Source of the DNA: Haliclona indistincta | Lineage: Eukaryota > Porifera > Demospongiae > Haplosclerida > Chalinidae | Assembly: GCA_964017065.1 (NCBI GenBank) | Contig: OZ024789.1 | Location: 10,005,439-10,069,438, forward strand | DNA length: 64,000 nt | Direction: 5' to 3' | Shown: in pieces, positions 43,501-53,100 of the stretch | How the letters are laid out: every line of letters starts with the position of its first letter | Numbering within the stretch: the first letter of the stretch is position 1 | Translations under genes and position numbers: made by a program | Notes under the pieces: generated by a model | The model's database searches: none | The model's input: the letters and a program-made list of their open reading frames with translations, nothing else | Told to the model about the DNA's origin: nothing

Positions 43501-46500
43501 CTTTACCGCATCTCGTACACACGGACGGCGACGACTTCTGGTCACGGTCGTTCTTCCGAAATTGAGAACGTTGACGATGTCGTTGAACGTGCCTGTCACC
43601 ACCACCACGAGGAGTTCCACGCTTGTCCTTCTTCCAGGTTACTGAGTCAACCTCCACAGGATTGTCGCGACTGTCACCCGCAGCGAGTTTCTTGTGCGTC
43701 TCTTGCACAGCCTCTGTCTGGAGTACATGCTTCTTCGCGTTGTCCAACGTCAGCCTGGGGTCTAGTTGCATCCTTCTTGACAACTGTGTGTCGCGAATTC
43801 CAACCACGAGACGGTCACGGATATCTCTCTCCTTTTGCGTCTGGTCTGTGTAGCCACACTTTGCTGCATGAGCGTAGAGAGCCAGAATGTACTGTTCACC
43901 GGTCTCACCAGCTTGTTGCTTCCTGAGGTTGAACTGAGCCCGCTCAAAAATAACATTCTTCCTTACTCCGAAGTATTCGTCAAACTTGCTGACGACCGAG
44001 TCGAACCTCGCTTTCTCTTCCGCTGTGATGCTGGTTGTCTCCAGTACATCCTGAGCGTCTGGTCCCATTGAGTATAGCAGCATGCTTATCTGGCGTTCTT
44101 CGCTCTCCGCGATAAGCCCAGAGGCTAGCCTAAACTGGTCGAACCTCTGTTTCCACCTTGGCCACTGTTCTGGATGAAGAAAGCTGAACTGCTCAAGGGG
44201 TTGTAGCTGTAGAATTCCTGCCATAGTCACACACCGCTGCCACCATGTAGCGTAACGCAGGGTTCAACAGGTTCGAGCCAAATACTTAGTATGGATTATG
44301 ACAGAGGGACCAGAGAAGAAGAGTGACAAAATAGATGAGCAGTGTCTATATATACCAATATGACAAAACTACAGTAAACAATATCAGAGACGTGTAGGCA
44401 TGTGACAATCGACAAGGCTCGTATTATTAACAATGTAGAGTAGTATTGATACAATACAATACAGTAGAGAGTGAGGTCAACTCTCCACAAAGTCACTATT
44501 ATTAGGGAGGCACGGTAGTGCCTCCCTATGTAGGGTTGAACGAGAAAACAAGATGGCGGCTACATACAATGTATTAGCGTTCAAACGCTGATATTTCGTC
44601 TGATGATCAATTTTATGCGTCAAAAGACACCTAAATCTGCTCTCTGGCGTTGCCCCTTCCTACAGTAGCAAGGAGATCGCTCGAAATTGTTACTAAAGTG
44701 ACGAACCTGGAAACGGTGAAAATCGAGTTTCGTCATCTTAGTTTTCTTGTTTCTTTCTTTCTTCTTTCTTTCTTCTTTCTTTCTTCTTTCTTTCTTCCAC
44801 TCGCCTAGCACGTTTACGTGAGCAGTGCCGGGACCAAAACACACACAAACAGTCGTAAAATTCTCCTGGCATGTGCCTTTGGCTTAGTTTTTAGCGAAAC
44901 GGCGATATAAATTCCGCGATTTTTCGATCGTGATCCATTGTCAGCTAACTGTTAGACGCCATTAATCATAGCGATGTCAGAGAAATTTTTATTTTCACTA
45001 GAACTAATCTAACACTACGTACGCGTGAAAGATCTAGTTCAAAGCTTTTAAATGATATACGATGATGCATAGTTGCGTTACTGCAACATAGAATAAATCG
45101 CGCGAACAATGGCCTAGGAATCTCCGAAACTTCTCGTGTAAATCAACGTGACGTCATGGCACGCCCATTTAATTACGTACACTTATGGCCCCTTTGTGGA
45201 TAGCTATTGCTGCGCTAAGCATACGATCCAGGCAGCCAAATTTTTTCTGCTGAGAGAGTATACCTACTAGCATCCTTGTGACCCTCAACAGAAGAACTAA
45301 CAGCTTATTAATTTTGTCGGACGTTCGATGCATGCAAACTAAACAAGCCGATAGAGAAAATATATACAAGGTTTACCTTTAATTACAATAGATTCCACAA
45401 AGAAACTTTGCTAAAATTTAGGTATAACGTGTTTACTTGTCCTGGGAATGGCAAAATCAGCGCTATAGTGGCTGCTAGAGAAGCGACCGTACATTTTCAA
45501 AAGTATTGCGATTATTGACAACGATATTGCACATGGAGATTTAAATTCTAGAACGCATGATTTTACAAAGAAACAGTAACAAAATTCAGCTTTAGCATGT
45601 TAACTTGCCCTGTGAACGATCAAACAGCGTGTATGTTGTTCACTGGAGACGCGATGGCTGTTGTGCCATCGACTTCATCAATTTATACGGAGAAAATATT
45701 TTCAAAAATATACGGTTTCTGATATCGCTAATTAATGTGATTGCGCAATACGCACGTGACCAAGCAGTGGTTAGCGCACGTGACCATGCACTAACTTGAG
45801 TATCTCCGCGTCGTATGGTTCACGGAGAACACATATCTTTCTGGAGTCTTCGAAGAACGGCAAGCTATAGGATCACCATTCTGCGCTTGCCATATATAAA
45901 TTATAACCGCCGTACAGTGCAGGTCAACAAACCAAGTGTGGGCGGGGCTCGTATGCACTGCATGCATGCGTAGGTGAGCTGATAGTATAGCATAACAATT
46001 ATTTTTTGCTACAAGTTTAAAATAAAGAAAAGCCATCAACAACAAGAAACTAAACCAATGGTGGAAAAAAGACGGCTCAGTACGTGCATGATATTTGAAC
46101 TGCACTTCACTAAAAAATGTAAAAAGGACACAAACAAGAAAATTAAAAAGATTTCTATCGAAATCAAATGGAGAAATTTTGCTATACCTAGTGGTGGTGA
46201 CTCTCTTTCTGGATGAATAACACTTCCTGGATCCTTGGAATACTTAAACTAGACTCTGCTATACACATTGCCATACTAGTGCAGCTAGTCAGACTGTGGC
46301 GGCTATAGCATCAAAAAACAGAAGGGCTCAGCTGAGTTTTTGATGGACAACTTACCAAAGAAGTGTTTGATGATAAAAAAACTACAGTGAGAAGCCTTCT
46401 TCGTAAATTATCGCTGCTCAAAGTTTTGGTGGAGATGCCATACATTAACAAAACGCTGAGTCAGCAATTATTGGGCAACCGTGTCCGACCCCCTAGCCCT

Positions 46501-46714
46501 GGGCACTACCGTGCCTCCCTAATACAAGATTCATGTAATGATAGTGGTTATGTTGTATTCATGCTAGCATGATGATCTATGTGTCTTCCCTTCTAATACA
46601 TGTAGATCAGCACAATGAGACAGAACCAGCTGAAGAGACATCACTTGAACTCACCTCAGAAGATAGTGAGACACACACTGAGGGATACTCACTACTAGCT
46701 TTCCTAATTCCTTG

Positions 46715-46784
<70 letters not shown>

Positions 46785-49119
46785 CCTCTCTCAGTCATTC
46801 GTGCTTATGAAGACAGTCTTCGACTTAGCAAGAAGAGAGAGCAGGAGCTAATGGAAAACCTCAATGCTGCTCAGCATGATTCACAGGAGAAGGATCAGAA
46901 GTGCTCTAAACTAGAGGATGATATGTATGACATTCAGAAGAAGATGGCTGCTAGCAGAGACGACTATGAACAGCAACAAGAGCTGCTAGAGAAACTGCAA
47001 CAAAAGAGTAAGTAGACTGTGATGGGAGGAGTCTGCATGTGTAATGTGTTCTCATTGTAGCTGCACAGACTAGGCTAGCAAGTGATGAAGGCACACAGGT
47101 GGACCTCACTGCAGATGGTGAGTATCTACTGCAGCACACTGCGATAGTCATCCATGAGTATAAGACCAAGCTGATAGCTAGTCAGATCAAGCTGACAGCT
47201 AGTGAGGAGGAACAGAAAGAGCTTCTAAGAGTATTGGAACAAACCAAGAGAATGGCCTATGCTAGAGATCAACAGATCTCAATGTTGGAAAGTGATGGTC
47301 AACTGATGCTAGAGAAATGTGAGTATTAGAGTGAGTGATTAACCAGCTCATCATTGCTGTGTAACTGTGTATAGTTGATCAACTGAAGAGGAGGAACCAG
47401 CAGCTGCTAGTAGGTGAGTGACGCTGCCCAGCTCACAGCTGCTGCTAGTAGCTCACTATACTGCAGCTATCAAACCAAGGTGTGTGGTCGAAGCTGGAGT
47501 GCAAGCAGATTATTTAGCAGTTGCTCCAGGTAAGCTACTAATGCATCTCCTTCAGTTTGCGACTGTGCATGTGGTGCAGACTTCCTGCGTGGTGTTGAAG
47601 TGTACAGGGAGACTGTACTGGAGGTTGTGGGAGACAAGCCTCAGAAAGTAGAGTGGCCTGGCTATGGGTTCTTCATTGAGATCCCTGATGGTGCCGTTCC
47701 TCCTGGAGTGACCGTCAGTGTGGGCGTGAAGGTGATTCTAGCCGGCCAGTTTAAGCTCCCTGAGAACAGGCAGTTGATCAGTGCCATCTACTGGGTCTCA
47801 TCCAGCATAGAGTTCATAAAAGAGGTGTCTGTCAACATACAGCATTGTGCTGTTGTACGCAGTGAGGATCAATGCTCCCAGTTCAAGTTCATAATCGCCA
47901 AGTGCTCACAGAGTCAGCTGCCGTACAAATTCCGTGAACGAGAGGGATTGTTCAGCTCACACACTCAGTATGGAGCCATCAAGCTGAAGCAGTTCTCATT
48001 ACTAGGAGAAACAGCACCAGAGGATACGGACACACTCTGTACAGCCTTCATGTTCTACAAGCAACAGATATCCAGTCGTCTGACTGTTGATTTCCACTTT
48101 GTGGTTGTGAGGGATCTTGAGGCCAATCTACAGGTTACATTGTATTGCATTGTCTTTTTCTTTATTAACTATACTCATGCAGGAAGTAAAGCATCAGTAT
48201 GAGATGTGGAGAGCAGACTGCACAACATTAGAAATTTGTTTTGATGATGATCCTAGTCCAGTAATTGAGCTTGATCAGCAAGAACAAAAGGTTGGTTGTT
48301 GGAAGATTCTCCCTCTATCTTCTTCTCCTAAGGTATGTCTAGTACAATGTAATTTGTGCATGCACTCGTACATTGTCATTGATGGTTCAGATCTCTAAAG
48401 CTGCTATCAAGAACTACCAAATTGGTAGAAGAATCCCTCATTGTGGATTTGAGTTAGAGCTGTTGTCAGAGCAAGTTCAACGACTGCGTCACAAAGTGGT
48501 CATTAAAGGGATTGCTTCTCCCAAAGACTTCCACATACGCTATCCTCAGCCTGAAGGTGATAAAGTAATTATCAAGCATAGTCAGGTTTACTGAATAATG
48601 ATGCAGTGTCTTCTGTGAGTACAGCATCACCATTAGCAACACAACCCTCAGCTACACCACCACAGTCTCTGACCCAGCAGCCATCAGCACCACAGAGAAC
48701 TCCAGGTGACCACTGACTTGCATATAATGTTTGTGCAGTGAAATCTGTTCCTGATTTGTGACTTCAGTGTTTATGTTTGATTGCATGTACAATAGAAATC
48801 ATTGTGATTTTTTGTTTCAGATAAGTCAGTAGTGTATTCTCAAGCTCCATCAACTGCTGATCTGATGCTATATGTTGCACAGAAGGTACCAACCATGTGG
48901 TACCGAGTAGGAATACTGCTGGATGTTGAGACAACAACACTGGACACATTTGAGAAAGAGGTCGCTGATCATGATCAAGTTCGTCTTTGTATTAAGGTGT
49001 TTCAACAATGGAAGAAAGAGGTCAAGGTCCCATTCACCTGGGAGACCATCGTCAGCATTCTAGAGAGACTTGGTGAGATGAAAACAGCTACTGAGCTCAA
49101 GGAATGGTTGAACAAATAA
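29755..49119 (+). CDS. Kelch-coiled coil-ZU5-UPA-like-death domain gene, copy A (start codon altered)
   Basis: Exons: 29755-29779 (homologue of exon 1), 29837-30385, 30595-30758, 30904-31068 and 33615-33750 (kelch); 33795-33998, 46606-46665, 46795-47007, 47061-47117, 47148-47318 and 47375-47413 (coiled coil); 47467-47529 and 47580-48133 (ZU5, with FFIEIPDGAVPPGVTV); 48183-48332 and 48391-48556 (UPA-like); 48625-48705 (Pro/Thr linker); 48821-49119 (death domain, VPTMWYRVGILLDVE to stop). Every exon from the second on is in frame, about 1030 codons. The first-exon ATG of copies B and C is ATT here and its donor is GTTAGT rather than GTGAGT. Splicing GGA-A to TG-GAT would create a new in-frame ATG. 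Intron 6 is about 12.6 kb of mobile elements. It may be functional, hypomorphic or a young pseudogene. Its death domain matches the downstream alternative one of copy B. Confidence 0.72.
31530..32126. mobile_element. TA-target DNA transposon inserted in R1 copy a
   Basis: Inverted ends CAGTGTTCCACACGAAGAGA and its complement, flanked by TA on both sides. The uninterrupted R1 sequence at about 44941 reads GTCAGCTAACTGTTAGACGC, giving the empty site. 597 bp, no clear ORF; Tc1/mariner-like by target. Confidence 0.8.
32537..32945. repeat. Foldback module F, copy 1
   Basis: Two arms of about 150 bp in inverted orientation (AAAAAGATTTCTATCGAAAT near one end and its complement near the other) around a loop of about 100 bp. 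Copies at 34028-34415 and 51530-51912. Confidence 0.85.
32956..33614 (+). other. Remainder of kelch A intron 4
   Basis: No recognised element. A short segment at about 33505-33583 is shared with the corresponding intron of kelch copy C (63853-63933). Reading frames of 60-95 codons here match nothing I know. Confidence 0.5.
34028..34415. repeat. Foldback module F, copy 2 (loop inverted)
   Basis: Same arms as 32537-32945, but the loop between them is in the opposite orientation relative to that copy. Confidence 0.8.
34748..35519. mobile_element. DNA transposon TE1, 772 bp, 8-bp target duplication
   Basis: Terminal inverted repeat TAGCCTCGTCCCCAGGCTC at both ends, flanked by ATCCATAC at 34740-34747 and 35520-35527. 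The target fits the nTnnnnAn pattern of hAT elements. Uninterrupted R1 copies (for example about 32193-32225, opposite strand) show the empty site. Confidence 0.85.
34961..35338 (+). CDS. ORF of unknown origin inside TE1
   Basis: ATG at 34961 opens about 125 codons beginning MAAEPSDESKWLKSHYEEAA. The first 65 residues look like genuine protein (KGDIELHFPHRTYNDLVVKG); the tail runs into the transposon end and looks random. It could be a captured host exon or the remnant of a transposon protein. I cannot assign a family. Confidence 0.35.
   Translation: MAAEPSDESKWLKSHYEEAATGDVPTPSKRVKYQTLKGDIELHFPHRTYNDLVVKGFIKEAFPMSSTLARPATRTATDPLHFISAARVCINYALARDRHQASWACGLLHPRSLIFFALFWVRSSS
36112..36300. repeat. 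28-32-bp minisatellite inside TE2
   Basis: About six units of GGGTCTTCCTAACTAAGGAT type, some with a 4-bp CTAA extension. Confidence 0.88.
36424..36814. mobile_element. DNA transposon TE3, 391 bp, nested in TE2, 9-bp target duplication
   Basis: Long inverted ends starting TAGTCTCGCGTGCCAGACCC, flanked on both sides by CAAACATGC. Same end class and same target length as TE2. Non-coding. Confidence 0.88.
37728..38570. mobile_element. Long foldback element with GGGAAA-rich arms
   Basis: Arms of at least 150 bp in inverted orientation, beginning near GGTACTGGTAAAACC and rich in GGGAAAC/GGGAAAT words, with further inverted segments toward the centre. It abuts the truncated hairpin end of R1 copy b, suggesting insertion into it. 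No ORF. Confidence 0.8.
38571..40018. other. Unassigned intronic sequence between foldback and Ty3 elements
   Basis: AT-rich, with repeated ACGTCAT words near 38890-38935. Short open stretches near 39545-39640 (acidic, Ser/Asp-rich) and 39755-39930 look like decayed transposon coding sequence, but I cannot assign a family. Confidence 0.45.
40019..40262 (-). repeat. 3' LTR of Ty3/gypsy element
   Basis: 244 bp. The gag-pol stop codon falls 13 nt inside this LTR. Confidence 0.95.
40250..44224 (-). CDS. Ty3/gypsy Gag-Pol polyprotein, intact single frame
   Basis: About 1324 aa from the ATG at 44222-44224. Order: Gag capsid-like region (residues about 1-200); two CX2CX4HX4C zinc knuckles (about 236-270); aspartic protease with VDTGAEV (about 330); reverse transcriptase with LDANSGFWQIP and LIDDVLIFA (IDD in place of the common YxDD); RNase H with ADSSSFGLGA; integrase with an N-terminal HHCC finger (HTGHLGVQKC...CREC) and catalytic D, D, E in VVDYFSKF, LRSDNGPQF and SNGQVERAVQ; and a C-terminal tail with RRNRHQL. 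No frameshift or stop interrupts it, so it may be active. No envelope gene is seen. Gag and Pol share one frame, with no slippage site. Confidence 0.96.
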   Translation of the reverse strand: MAGILQLQPLEQFSFLHPEQWPRWKQRFDQFRLASGLIAESEERQISMLLYSMGPDAQDVLETTSITAEEKARFDSVVSKFDEYFGVRKNVIFERAQFNLRKQQAGETGEQYILALYAHAAKCGYTDQTQKERDIRDRLVVGIRDTQLSRRMQLDPRLTLDNAKKHVLQTEAVQETHKKLAAGDSRDNPVEVDSVTWKKDKRGTPRGGGDRHVQRHRQRSQFRKNDRDQKSSPSVCTRCGKEPHSRRVCPARDAECHKCGKRGHFSAQCRSKNVISNVSLEPGTGQGKDVPVDTGFLDSLTAAETSGPAVWNVTVYVDKQAVTFKVDTGAEVTAISDFSYRQLKGIHLNTASRVLCGPDHSRLKVLGQFKSTLGVKERTIQQDIFVVKGLKSNLLGLPAIQALQLAARLDSVEQSYRDQIISQYPGIFHGLGTLGEPYKIDIDPDAKPYAIFTPRRVPYPLQDKVKQELSRMETLGVISKVEDSTEWCAGMVAVPKKSGGIRICVDLKPLNESVKRQPHPLPTVESILSQLSGAKIFSKLDANSGFWQIPLSPESRPLTTFLTPFGRYHFNKLPFGLSSAPELFQKRMGKLLEGLDGVVCLIDDVLIFAADKEEHDLRLRAVLNRMAEAGTTLNMEKCVFQQTELKFLGHVLNQDGVSPDPEKTRAIALMPAPDGVPALRRFLGMVNHLGKFSHRLSELTKPLRDLLSAKNSWSWGPDQDRAFQEVKEELSRPTVLALYSPQVETKVSADSSSFGLGAVLLQRQTSDSAWKPVAYGSRALTETEGRYAQVEKEALACTWAAEKFSDYLLGKHFTMETDHKPLVSLLGNKNLDNLPPRVLRFRLRLSRFLYSVEHVPGKSIYTADTLSRSLAPSTESDGAVSSRDVNCFIDAIITSLPASTDRLQTYKAAQEEDQICKQIITYCKLGWPEKQVCSKQFNSYWGARHKFTIVDGLLLYGSCIVIPSSLQAETLDKIHTGHLGVQKCLSRAKASVWWPGMTGQLKRKIQECRECREHLVQRKERLIPSKLPAYPWEEVGANLFQLRGVTYLLVVDYFSKFPELIKLTSTTASNVINALKAVFARHGIPSCLRSDNGPQFDCSEMEAFATSYGFKHRTSSPRFPQSNGQVERAVQTIKNLLRKSDDLFLSLLVYRSTPLRWCGRSPAELCMGRKLSTNLPQLQSALIPEWTYLDQYREADKIYKDRVKQDYDRRHGTNVLPELPNHSAVLVDDPTGHNREPGITIDTADAPRSYVVKTSSGGIIRRNRHQLITNPSSSSPKKTVRFADPPADCIEPPANHDTPPIFKRSPIVTRSRTRALQTKGDVES
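44246..44489 (-). repeat. 5' LTR of Ty3/gypsy element
   Basis: 244 bp, matching the other LTR with no difference seen by eye. Confidence 0.95.
44501..46533 (+). mobile_element. R1 element, copy c (both ends present)
   Basis: Left end ATTAGGGAGGCACGGTAGTG with a perfect terminal hairpin (44505-44526); right end GGGCACTACCGTGCCTCCCT then AAT near 46531, giving inverted termini. A second insertion lies at about 44967-45735. No coding sequence for a transposase is seen, so it is non-autonomous. Confidence 0.8.
44967..45735. mobile_element. Insertion within R1 copy c (TAGCGATRTCAGA ends)
   Basis: Breaks the R1 sequence between GCCATTA and TGTGATTGCGC. The inner ends TAGCGATGTCAGA and the complement of TCTGATATCGCTA form a short inverted repeat. 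About 770 bp, no confident ORF. Boundaries are approximate. Confidence 0.55.
46716..46792 (+). repeat. (TC)n tract before kelch A exon 8
   Basis: Polypyrimidine microsatellite running into the TCAG acceptor; the same arrangement as in copy B at 56080-56258. Confidence 0.92.
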
Positions 49120-52100
49120 GACACAACTGATTGTTGTATAAGTTAGTTGCTGGTCTCACTTTTGTGGTATTAGTCTCAGAGTTGTACTTAGTTTGAATCC
49201 TGTTATGTTTGTGTTGAGTGCGAAAGATTTTAATGTGCTAATGTAATGTGTAGTAAATTAATCATTTATCTCATGCATGAGTCACAGCTCAAGATCATCA
49301 ATAATCCACTGAAGGGAATTAGCTGAATAATCCACTGATCAACTCACAAGTTGTTTTTAAAGATCGTGCTCTATTACAGAGGCACTTCCATAACATCCAT
49401 AACTGTACACGTTTGGTTCCTTTACATATTATTATTATATCTAGCAAGGGCAAGGAGATTTAAATAAGACATCAACCTACACTCAAACAATAATGGTATT
49501 ACTCTATCTAGAATGCTAACTGAACTACATGTACACCAACCATCAGCAATGTGAGGAGATGTTGATGGTTTAGTTTGAATAATGAATCTATGGCTGAGTG
49601 AGCTGATCGCCTCCTCTTCCTTGATAGAGGATTGAATTCTAGAGACACCAACTGCTGGTCGAGATTGTTGTTCTCTACGTGACAATTGGAGCAAGTCTTC
49701 AGCCCGGCAGCCCCACCCATGCTTCTGCTGCGCGTTAATTCGAACAATGACTTCCATGTCCACGTGGAGTGCTTTACGTCTCGTTCGTCACAGAACTACT
49801 AGCTCGTTGGTTGGTAGCGGTTCAGTGGGACTGATAAAGAGTGCTACTACTGAACTAAGAGACAGGAATGCATATGTAGCTCTCTTCAGAACCAATTCGG
49901 TCAGTGAGTTCCTAAACATGCAGCTAAAGCGTTATCTCATCTTGTTTCCACTGTTCTGTCATCATACACTGTTTAGTATAACTAATGTGTTTTGTGCTAT
50001 AGGTATTCTCGTTTGAGGGTTGTATCCGTGTTACTGTGTTAGCTGGATTGCTGGAGGTCAAAGGTCACATCATCAAGCCCAGCCATGCCTACACTGATCT
50101 CTTCTCTCTGTCAGTGAGTGGACTAGTTCAACTAGCCAGTATCAATCCACAAGAAACACTCGACAATGAGTTGCAGAGTATGTGAAACCATTGAAACAAA
50201 CTCGCATTCAGTTGACCTCTACTCGGAGTGCTTCTGGGAGAATGGGCGGAGTCTGTCTTGATCTGGACTGGTATGATATTCAGCTGCTGAAGTCTGTGAT
50301 TATTGTGAAGGGGTGGAGTCTACTAACTCAGAAGTATTTCCCACAGTGAGTGAGCAGTGAGTGACCAAGTGGGTGTGCTACTGTGCAATCGTATTCTTAG
50401 CTGCAAATTTTACATAAACAATATTTTTTTGTATTATCCAGCCCTATCATAACTGATCTGCAGAATTCTCCTTGAAGCTGGCACTCGTAACAGGTGTCTC
50501 ACTAATCTCTCAGTGTTGAAAACCATATTCTGGGACATCCCATAGGAGGCTAGTGATAAATAAGTATAGTTCACAGTACCAGGAGTGATCTCTCTGCACA
50601 GACCACAGCAACCAATACATGTCCTTCCCTTCACTCACCTCCTCACTCCAGAAAGGTGCTTACTCACTCTATTAGGGAGACACGGTAGTGTCTCCCTATG
50701 TAGGGATGAACGAGAAAACAAGATGGCGGCTACATACAATGTATTAGCGTCAAGCGCTGATATTTCGCCTGGTGTTGAATTTTAGACGTCTTTAGACACT
50801 TAGATCTGCTCACTGGCGTTGCCCCATCTTACAGTAGCAAGGAGATTGCTCGAAATTGTTACTAAAGTGACGAACCTGTAAACGGTGAAAATCGAGTTTC
50901 GTCATCTTCGTTTTCTTCTTTCTTTCTTCTTTCTTCAACTCGCCTAGCGCCTTTACGCGAGCAGTGCCGAGACCAAAACATCCACGAACAGTCGTGAAAT
51001 TCTCCTGGCATGTGCCTTTTGAGCTTTGTTTTTAGCGTAACGGCGATCTAAGTTCCGCGATTTCTCGATCGTGATCCATTGTCAGCTTAGTGTTACGCCA
51101 TTATTGTGATTGCGCAATACGCACGTGACCAATTAGCAATGGGTAGTGCACGTGACCAAGCAGCTAAAGTATCGCTGCGCCGTGTGGATGATTGGATCAC
51201 TATCACGGAGAACACACACCCGGCATTTGTCTGGAGTCTTCGAAGAACGGTAAGCTCGTGTAGGATCGCCATTCTGCACTTGCCAGATAGTTATAACCGC
51301 CGTGTAGATCTACAAGCAAGTGTGGGCGGGGCTCGTATGCACTGCATACATGCGTAGGCGACTAGGCAGACCTGATACTAGGCAGACCTGATATATGATT
51401 TTAGCTACAAGTTTAAGAAAAGCCATCAACAACAGGAATACTAAACTAATGGTGGAAACAAAGACTTCTCCGTACATGCATGATATTGAACTGCACTTCA
51501 CTAAAAAGAAAAAAGGACACAAACAAGAAATTAAAAAGATTTCTATCGAAATCAAAAGGATGTAGTGATGAAGAAATCTACCACTGGTTCACAATGTAAA
51601 CCAACAAGGAACAAGCATAGAATGGTAACACGATTGACTTGCTAACAGACCATAGATCCCTACATCTGTGGCTGTACATAAGATCAATATTTTGTCACAA
51701 GCTGAATTCTATTCAAAGTGTCAGTCAACAGTAAATAGCTTAACTAGCTATAGTCTGGCCACAGCAGCCACTGATGTAGGGATCTATGGTCTGTTAGCAA
51801 GTCAATCGTGTTACCATTCTATGCTTGTTCCTTGTTGGTTTACATTGTGAACCAGTGGTAGATTTCTTCATCACTACATCCTTTTGATTTCGATAGAAAT
51901 CTTTTTAATTTCTTTATAGTACAAGGTTAAGTCATCATGAAGTGTACATTGTAGAGTCAGTGATCACTAATAAAGAATGATCATTATCATTTGAGTGATA
52001 ACAACAGTACTATAGTGTATGAAGATGTAACTATCAGCAAACTATCTATTCTTCACTGGTACAAACACATGGAATATTTGTAAACAGATCAACACCACCT

Positions 52101-52577
52101 TATTGCATTGTAGATTACTGTGAATGTACTTATAAAGAACATGAATCTTCACTTTTGTGAGTACCTTTGACCTAAACAAATCATACATTTTATGTGTATA
52201 ACTATAGCATTAATAATTTATTTAGAAAAAGTGACCTGTCAAAATATTTTTTTGTGACTGATTCTGTGCTTGTGTTATTTTCAGGTCATGTTACTATGGT
52301 GATATCACTCCCAAGCGTCAGTCATCGTTCTATCTCAGTCTAGTCCATCGCTGTATCAGCTACTATCATGATACAGTACAGTCAGACCACACCCCTCACC
52401 CGCCCTCTGATGGTCAACACATGTGCGAGATGGATATCATCGTTACATGTAGCTACTTACTAATCATTTCTTTATCACATTTTAAGACTTGAGCCTGGCT
52501 CCTACAGTACTGTAGTTTCATCACATCAATATTACTGTAAACATTGTTCAGTATTAATGTTATTGTGTGTCTCTCTA
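49120..52577 (+). pseudogene. NOL9-like polynucleotide-kinase gene remnant, interrupted by R1 copy d
   Basis: Open segments resemble NOL9/Grc3-type 5'-OH polynucleotide kinases: FSFEGCIRVTVLAGLLEVKG (about 50006-50070), then HAYTDLFSLSVSGLVQLASI, and further down YYGDITPKRQSSFYLSLVHR (about 52305-52365). They are separated by non-coding sequence, no P-loop was found, and no continuous gene can be built, so I call it a remnant. Homologous, more decayed pieces lie at 60530-61240. Assignment is from memory of the family. The first part, 49120-49700, has no coding signal beyond the kelch A 3'UTR. Confidence 0.5.
50669..51917 (+). mobile_element. R1 element, copy d, with empty site in the paralogous unit
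   Basis: Terminal hairpin at 50675-50696 (GGGAGACAC-GGTA-GTGTCTCCC). Ends in foldback module F, copy 3 (51530-51912). The duplicated unit near 60755-60790 reads GGTGCTTACTCACTCTGCAG and continues with the right flank, showing the locus without the insertion. Confidence 0.85.
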
Positions 52578-52834
52578 TACATACTACTAGATACTGTACT
52601 GGTGTGTTGTTAGGTACATACTACTAGATACTGTACTGGTGTGTTGTTAGGTACATACTACTAGATACTGTACTGGTGTGTTGTTAGGTACATACTACTA
52701 GATACTGTACTGGTGTGTTGTTAGGTACATACTACTAGATACTGTACTGGTGTGTTGTTAGGTGCATACTACTAGATACTGTATTGTTGTTAGGTACATA
52801 CTACTAGATACTGTACTGGTGTGTTGTTAGGTGC
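52578..52834 (+). repeat. 37-bp minisatellite, about 7 copies, at duplication-unit border
   Basis: Unit starts TACATACTACTAGATACTGT; one unit is shortened. A 2-3 copy version lies at 61319-61415 in the same place relative to the next kelch gene. Confidence 0.95.
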
Positions 52835-52997
52835 ATAATTATTAGCATCTGCTAAGAGCAAGTTTTGTTACTGTTCTCAATAAACTTGCATTGAAGAAAG
52901 CTTTCTTTATTAGTCACATCTCAGTCGTGTATTAGTTCTTGGTGTGGTATGGAGTACAGCAGTACCAACTGCTTGTTCTTTGTGACACAGTTCAGTA

Positions 52998-53100
52998 TGC
53001 TGCTCAGAATAAGACTCTCACGATCGAAGGAGCTCAAATCATTGGCTGATGGGTCTGCACAGCCATTCTAAAGTTCCCTTTAGCTGAAATCCATTAGCTA
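52998..53100 (+). pseudogene. Remnant of last exon of the unknown-family gene
   Basis: About 90% identical by eye to 29380-29465 (shared GATCGAAGGAGCTCAAATCA), but carries an insertion after ATTGGCTG that breaks the frame and a premature TAA. It lies upstream of kelch B, as the intact exon lies upstream of kelch A. Confidence 0.88.

Larger units (their letters stand above)
40019..44489 (-). mobile_element. Complete Ty3/gypsy LTR retrotransposon
   Basis: A 4471-bp element with 244-bp LTRs, TG...CA termini, 4-bp flanking duplication AAGT (40015-40018 and 44490-44493), a polypurine tract (AAAGGGGGA on the element strand) next to the 3' LTR and one gag-pol frame. It is antisense inside intron 6 of kelch copy A. 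Next to the 5' LTR the primer-binding region begins TGGTGGCAGCGG. The LTRs look identical by eye, so insertion was recent. Confidence 0.96.

Noticed and set aside
44225..44230. Upstream GTG start for the Ty3 gag-pol frame
   Set aside because: A proper ATG lies two codons downstream, so the GTG extension is unnecessary.
29755..49119. Calling copy A a plain pseudogene
   Set aside because: All exons after the first keep frame and splice sites over about 1030 codons, so only the altered start is against it; left as a gene of uncertain status.
49120..52500. Calling the NOL9-like region a complete gene
   Set aside because: Only isolated family-like segments are visible, no P-loop was found and no continuous exon chain could be built.
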